A program made the position numbers and the translations under genes. Of a stretch of 53,769 nt of DNA, positions 30,312 through 37,035 are shown one piece after another. The first letter of the stretch is position 1; the number at the start of each line of letters is the position of its first letter. Under the pieces are notes generated by a model. The model was not told where the DNA came from. It made no database searches and saw only the letters and a program-made list of their open reading frames with translations. This stretch comes from an uncultured Candidatus Saccharibacteria bacterium (GTDB lineage Bacteria > Patescibacteriota > Saccharimonadia > Saccharimonadales > Saccharimonadaceae), in assembly GCA_946804195.1 (NCBI GenBank), contig CAMPEU010000014.1:1-53769 (forward strand), given 5' to 3'.

Positions 30312-31067
30312 ATGACAAATCTCGGTCCAGAGTTCTCTGATTCGTATATTGAATCCATTCAGGAGGAATACAATCGCAATGGTTGTATCAAGTTTAATCA
30401 GGTTATCCCTACCGATGAAGCACTGGGGCTGGGGATAGAGCTACATTCGTTGATAACGGGTAAGGACAATAACGCTCAATGGGACGGCGAATTTATCAGT
30501 GACGAAGAACGTGCAAAGACGAAGATTTTCGACCTACACGAAGTCCAAGAGTCATCCGAAAATTTTGAGCATCTACGTCACGATCCCCGAATTTTGGGCA
30601 GACTCGCTGTTCTGCTGGGCGGACCCGTGGTCTATCATCACAACAAAGGATTCGTAAAGCCGGGTGCACACGGTGATACATATGGTGGCAAGTTTCCGCC
30701 GCACCAGGATTATCCATTTTTTCCGCATTATAATTACAATATGCTGGCGGCAATTGTCTATATGACAGATATTACCGAAGACATGGGTCCCGTAAAAGTT
30801 TTTCCAGGTAGTCACCATGATGGTCCGCGTCAGACTGCGGAGGGTAGGCCATACATAAACCCAGATGAATTCCCGCCACAAGATGCAGTGACTATGACGG
30901 GCAAGGCCGGGGATATGGTCGCATTCAACCTCAACACAGTGCATATGTCTGGCCCGAACAAGAGCCTGATGGATCGCGTATCTTGGCTAATTCAGGTTAC
31001 TCACCCGGATTCAAGACCACTCAATGACCATAGAGAGCCATATCAGGGCGAAATTCTTTGGACCTAG
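30312..31067 (+). CDS. phytanoyl-CoA dioxygenase (PhyH) family protein
   Basis: Fe(II)/2OG oxygenase motif PPHQDYPFFPH ... MGPVKVFPGSHHDG ... NTVHMSGPN. Confidence 0.88.
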   Translation: MTNLGPEFSDSYIESIQEEYNRNGCIKFNQVIPTDEALGLGIELHSLITGKDNNAQWDGEFISDEERAKTKIFDLHEVQESSENFEHLRHDPRILGRLAVLLGGPVVYHHNKGFVKPGAHGDTYGGKFPPHQDYPFFPHYNYNMLAAIVYMTDITEDMGPVKVFPGSHHDGPRQTAEGRPYINPDEFPPQDAVTMTGKAGDMVAFNLNTVHMSGPNKSLMDRVSWLIQVTHPDSRPLNDHREPYQGEILWT

Positions 31068-31086
31068 TTTAGCTATTATTTGAGAT

Positions 31087-32271
31087 TTAACTTTGAAGAC
31101 TAATAATTTTATCATTTTCGAACTGTAGTTCTTGCATGTAGGTGCTTCTGTCGGCTAGTTTACCTTTATTGTTAAACGTTCCTTTGTGATAAAACACGTA
31201 ATATTGATCATTTCGGTTTACGACCGAACTGTGACCAATGTTTGCATGCAGCTGGCCGTCACTTTTGCGCTCAACCGTTGATATTTCATGTGATGGTTGG
31301 TGTTCGCGGGTGAGGCTTGCAATGGTATCGGCTGATATATAACTCAAGCCATAATTTGCATTGAACCAATCACGGCTATAAAGCATGTAGTATTTATCAT
31401 TTCGCATAAATACATCTGGCGCTTCGTTGATAGAATTATCTCTAAAGCTTGGTATTGCTACGTTATGACGTTGTGATGGATTATCTAGGTTTACGGCAGC
31501 GATGACATTTTGGCCCAGGCCGAACCAATTATAGAATAGCCACTTGTCACCGTTTTTGGCTTTGGCGATTTCTGGGTCAATCCTCAGTGCATTCGAACAG
31601 CCTTCGGGCGGACAGAACTGAGTTGTGTGTGTGCGTGGCGCATTCTTGCCGGTATTGATGGGTTGAGGAGCGCCAAAATTCATGTTACTGGTGCCTGATT
31701 CAGCATAGAACATCGCTTGTTCATTGTTTGATTCGTCGCAATCTTGTCCCTTGCGTGTTTGTTTGGTTGTAAAGAACATTTGATACCGACCGTCGTCGGT
31801 TTTAGTAATTGTCGGCGCCCATAGGTTACAGTAATCATGATTAGGGTCGAGTAGGTCGGGATTGTATTCGCTAATCTTTTCAAAGTTCATTAGGTCGCTT
31901 GAGTGATAGATGGGTATTATATCGGTATCTCGTTTGTTGGTCCCACTCAGAAAAAAAGAATCATTATTTTCTTTGTAGACATCTGGGTCGGCTATTTTTG
32001 GCATTATCAAGGTTTCGCCGACTATTGGTGATTCCGGGTTAAGGCGTGAATGCATCGTGACGGCAGCGTCATCAATCTCGAAGTGTGAAAAATCACTAGA
32101 CTGTTGTTCGGCTGCTGATATCGGTGTGCTCATCACGGCATATAATGCCGCTACGCCAACGACACGAATAATTGTACGCCGCATTGTTTCGGTTATCTTT
32201 GACTGCTCTAGACTCTCCAATTTAGCCTGCATCTTGCGGGTATTATATGTACGTTTTGTACGACTTTGCAA
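31087..32271 (-). CDS. secreted glycoside hydrolase family 43-like (5-bladed beta-propeller)
   Basis: Signal-like N-terminus (VVGVAALYAVMSTPISAAEQQ); IADPDVYKENNDSFFLSGT; APTITKTDDGRYQMFFTTK; DPEIAKAKNGDKWLFYNW; NEAPDVFMRNDKYYMLYSRD. Confidence 0.75.
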   Translation of the reverse strand: MQSRTKRTYNTRKMQAKLESLEQSKITETMRRTIIRVVGVAALYAVMSTPISAAEQQSSDFSHFEIDDAAVTMHSRLNPESPIVGETLIMPKIADPDVYKENNDSFFLSGTNKRDTDIIPIYHSSDLMNFEKISEYNPDLLDPNHDYCNLWAPTITKTDDGRYQMFFTTKQTRKGQDCDESNNEQAMFYAESGTSNMNFGAPQPINTGKNAPRTHTTQFCPPEGCSNALRIDPEIAKAKNGDKWLFYNWFGLGQNVIAAVNLDNPSQRHNVAIPSFRDNSINEAPDVFMRNDKYYMLYSRDWFNANYGLSYISADTIASLTREHQPSHEISTVERKSDGQLHANIGHSSVVNRNDQYYVFYHKGTFNNKGKLADRSTYMQELQFENDKIISLQS

Positions 32272-32452
32272 GGATAAACGATTTGATGTACGGTGGAGTA
32301 ATAGATTGAGAGTTTAATATTATATAATAAATTAACAAAACCATGATTTTATTGTATAATTAAGTTATATTCAGGTTGCGAGAGACTAAACATCGTAGCA
32401 TGAGTCGCCTATGCCATCCGGCATAGTACCACAATTCGAAAGAAGGAATGAC

Positions 32453-34111
32453 GTGAGTCGCATCATTCACTTTGTGCGCGCTTTTGCGCTGTTTCTGGTT
32501 GGATTGTTGGTGACTTCGTTACTGACAGTTGTTCCAGCGACGGCAAGTTCAACGTCGACGCAGACGAACGTACGGTTGGCATCATCGGACTTCACATTTT
32601 ATGTGCGAGGTACGGAAGTTCCGTTTCCATTTATGGATTTGGTTGTAAAACCAATGGATCAAATATTCTTGGGTGCATTTGGCCCTGGAGTGTCCGTACC
32701 TTACCCGGCATCTGTCGGATGGATGGGCGTTATCGCCGGCGGTTTCTTGCGTGGAGAGTTTCACTATCCCACGGCGCAAGAATCAATCAGGCAAGGTCAC
32801 GAGGCTCTGAACGGTTATATCAAAGATGTTCGTGCCGCTGATCCAACAGCGACAATATCGGTAGTGAGCCTGTCGCAAGGCTCAATCGTTACCAGCGCAT
32901 CGGCCTTGGCCTTGCAGGCTGAAGGATTCGATACTACTGGTGTTCGGTTTGTCGCAGCTGGCAATCCTACCCGTGCAAACGGTGGAATGGCTGCTAGATT
33001 ACCGTTCCACTTCGAGATACCAGGTTTGTTTTCTGCCGGAGGCGATGACATTACGAGTAATCCGCCGCCGACAGACGGAGCAGAGTATGTATTGGTTACA
33101 AATCAATACGACCCGTTTGCGGACGTTCCACTGTATCTAGCTAATCCGATAGCGCTCGCCAATTGGGCGCTCTCGTTTGTTGTTGGAGGTGTGAACGCAC
33201 CGTTCTTTGTTGGATTTGGGCCTCACGCGTATGACTACACTGGGTTGGATCCCGAAAACCCAGCGGCAACGCCGGGTGCGATTGTGAAATCGTACGGGAA
33301 TCAAACAGATGTCTTGTTGCCAGCGCCAGTCGGATATCTACCGATCACTGCATTGTTTCGAGGCATCGTGCCACAGTCGTTGATTGATGCAGTTGATCCG
33401 TTTTTGAGGTCAATCATCGAGACTGCATATGATCGCGATAGGAATGCAGACCAACGATCTACGTTCCAATTAGTGCCACCGAAATCTCGATGGCAGTCAG
33501 ATGCTCAGTCTGTTGCAGCTGGATTCGATCAGATGGTCGGTAACTTCAAGGAAATACTTGATCCGGCCCCGTCGTTACCGAGCAAGTCTGTACCCGAGAG
33601 TATTCCGTCGCCAATCCAGGTGATGGACGATACTACCAGTGTAGATACCGTGTTGCCACCAACCCAGGCGACAGCACAAGGTGATACGGATACAATCGAG
33701 GAAGTCCGAACAGATGACGAAGTGACGCCAGAAGTTGAGTCTACGGATGTCACGGATAGTTCTGGTGATATTCAGAGCGATGATCCGATTGCGTCGTCAC
33801 GGAGTGTATCTGAACCTGAAAGTCCGCCGTCGCCAATCCAGGCTACAACAGACGACGATGAGGCCACAGAGGAAACCCCGACACAGGAGGATGAAGTAGA
33901 ATCCGTGGAAGTATCCACTGATTCTCTGGAAGCCGATGGCGTCCAGGACGAAAACGATTCAGATTCGTTGCCACAAAGTATATCTGAATCCGAGGATCCG
34001 GCACCGAGTCGGGAATCAACGGATGACAACGATACTGGCGACGCAGCCTCGTCGCAAAGCGAGTCTAACCGTAGCGATTCCGCAAAGGATGGTACGGCAA
34101 CGGCGAGCTAA
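32453..34111 (+). CDS. secreted PE-PPE domain (serine hydrolase-like) protein with acidic Ser/Thr-rich C-terminal repeats
   Basis: PE-PPE signatures: YPASVGWMGVIAGG...TAQESIRQGHEALNGYIKDV, VVSLSQGSIV nucleophile elbow, GNPTRANGG, YDPFADVPLYLANPIALANW; GTG start with SD agaagga; signal peptide FALFLVGLLVTSLLTVVPATA. Confidence 0.87.
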   Translation: MSRIIHFVRAFALFLVGLLVTSLLTVVPATASSTSTQTNVRLASSDFTFYVRGTEVPFPFMDLVVKPMDQIFLGAFGPGVSVPYPASVGWMGVIAGGFLRGEFHYPTAQESIRQGHEALNGYIKDVRAADPTATISVVSLSQGSIVTSASALALQAEGFDTTGVRFVAAGNPTRANGGMAARLPFHFEIPGLFSAGGDDITSNPPPTDGAEYVLVTNQYDPFADVPLYLANPIALANWALSFVVGGVNAPFFVGFGPHAYDYTGLDPENPAATPGAIVKSYGNQTDVLLPAPVGYLPITALFRGIVPQSLIDAVDPFLRSIIETAYDRDRNADQRSTFQLVPPKSRWQSDAQSVAAGFDQMVGNFKEILDPAPSLPSKSVPESIPSPIQVMDDTTSVDTVLPPTQATAQGDTDTIEEVRTDDEVTPEVESTDVTDSSGDIQSDDPIASSRSVSEPESPPSPIQATTDDDEATEETPTQEDEVESVEVSTDSLEADGVQDENDSDSLPQSISESEDPAPSRESTDDNDTGDAASSQSESNRSDSAKDGTATAS

Positions 34112-34127
34112 GCCTTCTTTCGAAATA

Positions 34128-34175
34128 AGTCCCGTACTATATCATGTAATCCAACATGGTGTAGTGCGGGCTTTT
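34128..34175 (+). terminator. rho-independent terminator
   Basis: agtcccgtactatatcatg ... catggtgtagtgcgggcttttt. Confidence 0.75.
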
Positions 34176-34204
34176 TCAATTTGTTTTTATCGATGTTATA
34201 TTTA

Positions 34205-34627
34205 TTATGCAGCGATAAGGCCGATAACCACCGACATGAGTAGAATGGTTGTTATTTCATAGAGTACGTTGATGTTCGTAGCTATATTGGAGCGTTTTTC
34301 GAACGTGTCATGCATGAGAAGTGTCATACCCACGACAGGTATACTGACGAATAGGCCGGTGCGGAATGCATTAAACAAAAAACTCTGATCGGTGTAAAAA
34401 GAATTTGCAAAGTAGGCTAGGCTAAATAGCGTAAATGACAGAAACAGGGCACGCAAAATTGTAATAAACATTGCTTTGCCTTGATCAGTTTCTGTATCTT
34501 TTTGTTTCAGACCGGCGGATTTCATCCACTTAGCGCCAAATACTTTTGGGTGATACCACAACATACCGCTAATCATCGCTGTCGCTGCACCTGCTAGAAT
34601 TGCTACCCAGTTAAAGTCAATTTCCAT
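34205..34627 (-). CDS. DUF1761 family membrane protein
   Basis: NWVAILAGAATAMISGMLWYHPKVFGAKWMKSAGL. Confidence 0.88.
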   Translation of the reverse strand: MEIDFNWVAILAGAATAMISGMLWYHPKVFGAKWMKSAGLKQKDTETDQGKAMFITILRALFLSFTLFSLAYFANSFYTDQSFLFNAFRTGLFVSIPVVGMTLLMHDTFEKRSNIATNINVLYEITTILLMSVVIGLIAA

Positions 34628-34845
34628 ACGAATACTCCCTACTTATTATGCTTTAACTATACGCAATATCTTACCAATTGCAAAACTGTATACTGCTGGC
34701 TAGAATCGGGTCGGTCAATACAGCGGAAGCATAACAATGCGAGTAGGTAGAATCGAATAAGCTGGGAGTTAGAGAGTTTAGCCTAATAGTGAAACTAGCA
34801 TCTTTTAAGTGTTATGTTTATAGCAAGTCATAGTACTATAGCTCT

Positions 34846-35406
34846 ATGTATATAAAAGCAAAACCAAGCTGGCAAATTATTGATGGTAAAATGATCTACG
34901 TTGATTCAGTAATGGAAGCAACAATTATTCGTCGATTAGTCAAGGACGGCTTTTCTAAAAAATGGCGACGGACGTTTAGCGGCGTAGCGGTTGGTAGTTC
35001 ACATTATCGACCAGACGCCGAGTTGAGTATTCTACACGATAATATGAATAGACGTGCGATTGTTGAGTTTAAGCCAAGAAGTGAAAAAGAGTTTAGACTC
35101 GACAGGAGGAAAGCAATGCTCGACTCATCGAAATACTACAAAGACGCTCTTTGTATGTTATATATCGAAACAGGAAGGAAGTGGTATTTCATAGAACCAG
35201 GTGGCACTCTCCAGCCCACAACGCAACCACTGCCAGGCGGCGTGCCAATTATCAAGCTCGGTCAACCGAAAGTCGCTATACCGGTCGTACTCTTATATGG
35301 ACAGATTTATCGCAGCCGACCACTAGCAGCCATTGGAACGATAACCGCCCATACGCTCGAGTTTGGTGTTAATACTATTTTCGGCAAGGCAAAGCGCAGA
35401 AGATAA
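34846..35406 (+). CDS. hypothetical protein, possible PD-(D/E)XK-fold nuclease
   Basis: SVMEATIIRRLV (alpha-1 Glu), HYRPDAELSIL ... RAIVEFKPRS (D-x(n)-E-x-K spacing). Confidence 0.55.
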   Translation: MYIKAKPSWQIIDGKMIYVDSVMEATIIRRLVKDGFSKKWRRTFSGVAVGSSHYRPDAELSILHDNMNRRAIVEFKPRSEKEFRLDRRKAMLDSSKYYKDALCMLYIETGRKWYFIEPGGTLQPTTQPLPGGVPIIKLGQPKVAIPVVLLYGQIYRSRPLAAIGTITAHTLEFGVNTIFGKAKRRR

Positions 35407-35470
35407 GGCTGAAAGTACATCACTACAGGATTGAACCCTGTAAAATTGAAAGATTGTATAATAACGAAAT

Positions 35471-35495
35471 TGCGGGTGAAGAGACTCTAAACTCC
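35471..35495 (-). pseudogene. displaced/duplicated 3' end of tRNA-Gly
   Basis: tgcgggtgaagagactctaaactc versus tgggggtgaagagaccctaactctc in the tRNA-Gly at 35606. Confidence 0.6.
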
Positions 35496-35542
35496 CGATG
35501 CTTTGCATCGGGGTGATCTCGACTATTATTTTCGGATCGGTC

Positions 35543-35557
35543 GAGAGTTAGAGTCTC
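35543..35557 (+). repeat. inverted copy of tRNA-Gly T-arm
   Basis: gagagttagagtctc (plus) versus GAGAGTTAGGGTCTC in the minus-strand tRNA, 14/15. Confidence 0.55.
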
Positions 35558-35568
35558 GAACAGCCAAG

Positions 35569-35608
35569 CCAATATAAAAACCGGCACTATGGCCGGATTT
35601 TATATTGG
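35569..35608. terminator. terminator of tRNA-Gly
   Basis: ccaatataaaaaccggc actatg gccggattttatattgg. Confidence 0.85.
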
Positions 35609-35681
35609 TGGGGGTGAAGAGACCCTAACTCTCAACCTCTTCCTTGGCAAGGAAGCGCTCTAACAACTGAGCTACACCCGC
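35606..35681 (-). tRNA. tRNA-Gly(GCC) with non-canonical D/T loops
   Basis: Minus strand GCGGGTGTAGCTCAGTTGTTAGAGCGCTTCCTTGCCAAGGAAGAGGTTGAGAGTTAGGGTCTCTTCACCCCCACCA. Confidence 0.88.
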
Positions 35682-35915
35682 GTAATTGGTACTGAGATAT
35701 TGTACCTCAACAGTGGTCAAATTTCAACCGTAAAGAAAAACACCCCCGTACGGAGTGTTTTGTATTTGTTTGAGAGCGGTCAGAATTCTCAACCATTATT
35801 ATACATAAAAATGCCAAAAACACAAGCATGAGCAACTTTGGATAAAGGTGGCAAGAACCTTGCAGATCGCCCTCTCGAGGTGGTATGCTTATAAGCATGA
35901 ACGATATGGGGCATT

Positions 35916-36485
35916 ATGATAGACCCTAAAACAAATAAAACGTCAAAGCCATCTGGCTTCACTATCGTCGAGCTCCTCATCGTCGTTGTTGTCATTGGTA
36001 TACTCGCTGCCATTGTTACCGTTGCATATACTGGGATACAGCAGAGGGCAAACAATGTCGCAATCATTGATACGGCGTCTAAAACGCTAAAGGCAATTCA
36101 GGCATATCTTGCGGTAAATAGCTCATACCCCATTACCACATATGCGAATGCGTGCGTCACTACAGTGAGCGGTTGTGACAATCTAGGTTCTCCAGTTAGC
36201 GCATATGCGACGTTTGATACGAACATAGCTACGATTGCTACGCTATCACGGAGTATCCCGGGAATTGATGGCTTATATGTTTCCTGGCATACCAGCCATA
36301 ATTATAATGGCGAGCCTCAACCTTTACGATTGACATACTTTTTATTCGGTAACAATCAGCAATGTGGACTTAGTAGGGTAATGGCCTATACATGGCCGAC
36401 AGATGCTCCTTCTGCGACGGGATATACGGCGAACATTGGAGATAAGACTCGTTGCTGGATTAGTGTTCCCGGGCCAACCTCGTAG
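35916..36485 (+). CDS. type IV prepilin-like protein
   Basis: KPSGFTIVELLIVVVVIGILAAIVTVAYTGIQQRANN. Confidence 0.9.
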   Translation: MIDPKTNKTSKPSGFTIVELLIVVVVIGILAAIVTVAYTGIQQRANNVAIIDTASKTLKAIQAYLAVNSSYPITTYANACVTTVSGCDNLGSPVSAYATFDTNIATIATLSRSIPGIDGLYVSWHTSHNYNGEPQPLRLTYFLFGNNQQCGLSRVMAYTWPTDAPSATGYTANIGDKTRCWISVPGPTS

Positions 36486-36566
36486 GGCTTTTGGCAGTGG
36501 CAACTTTCTGAATAGCGAAAATAGCAAGATAAAGAAAAAATCTCACAAATTGCGAGATTCATTCTT

Positions 36567-36647
36567 TGGTGGCTCCTCCCGGACTCGAATCGGGGACAGA
36601 GCCTTCAGCTCAAAAAAATCGCTCTGAAAGCCTTGGCTTGAAGAGCC
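36567..36647 (-). pseudogene. tRNA-Phe-derived tRNA-like element (acceptor stem, T-arm and CCA retained)
   Basis: Minus strand GGCTCTTCAAGCCAAGGCTTTCAGAGCGATTTTTTTGAGCTGAAGGCTCTGTCCCCGATTCGAGTCCGGGAGGAGCCACCA followed by terminator-like hairpin. Confidence 0.65.
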
Positions 36648-36693
36648 TTGTGTCCAAAAGAAAAATACCCATCGCATGGATGAGTATCTTTCG

Positions 36694-36769
36694 TGGTGGC
36701 TCCTCCCGGACTCGAACCGGGGACACAAGGCTCTTCAAGCCTCTGCTCTACCAACTGAGCTAAAGAGCC
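36694..36769 (-). tRNA. tRNA-Phe(GAA), CCA encoded
   Basis: Minus strand GGCTCTTTAGCTCAGTTGGTAGAGCAGAGGCTTGAAGAGCCTTGTGTCCCCGGTTCGAGTCCGGGAGGAGCCACCA. Confidence 0.94.
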
Positions 36770-36815
36770 GTATTGTTAGTACGCCGTAAACCGCTGATCA
36801 TTCACAATGACGGAA

Positions 36816-36880
36816 AGAGGCTTGCCTCTGCTCTACTATCTATGTCGGACGCCCCTTCGGGGACGATGAACTAAAGAGCC
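36816..36880 (-). pseudogene. tRNA-Phe 5'-half-like copy with expanded D-loop
   Basis: Minus strand GGCTCTTTAGTTCATCGTCCCCGAAGGGGCGTCCGACATAGATAGTAGAGCAGAGGCAAGCCTCT. Confidence 0.6.
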
Positions 36881-36915
36881 GTCATGTTAGTGAATTTGAT
36901 ATTAATGTATGGTCC

Positions 36916-36964
36916 GGCCTCTGCTCTACGATTAACTTACGTTTCACGCATGAGCTAAAGAGCC
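36916..36964 (-). pseudogene. tRNA-Phe 5'-half-like copy with expanded D-loop
   Basis: Minus strand GGCTCTTTAGCTCATGCGTGAAACGTAAGTTAATCGTAGAGCAGAGGCC. Confidence 0.6.
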
Positions 36965-37035
36965 ATATTTTGTTGGTACATCGTAAACCGTTGATCCTAC
37001 CGAGCAATTGTACCTTAACAGTGGTAGTTTTTCAA

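Noticed and set aside
36403-36763. ORFs across the tRNA-Phe locus (36403..36627, 36543..36728, 36566..36763)
   Set aside because: Products like SSRTRTGDTRLFKPLLYQLS are readings of tRNA antisense; not credible proteins.
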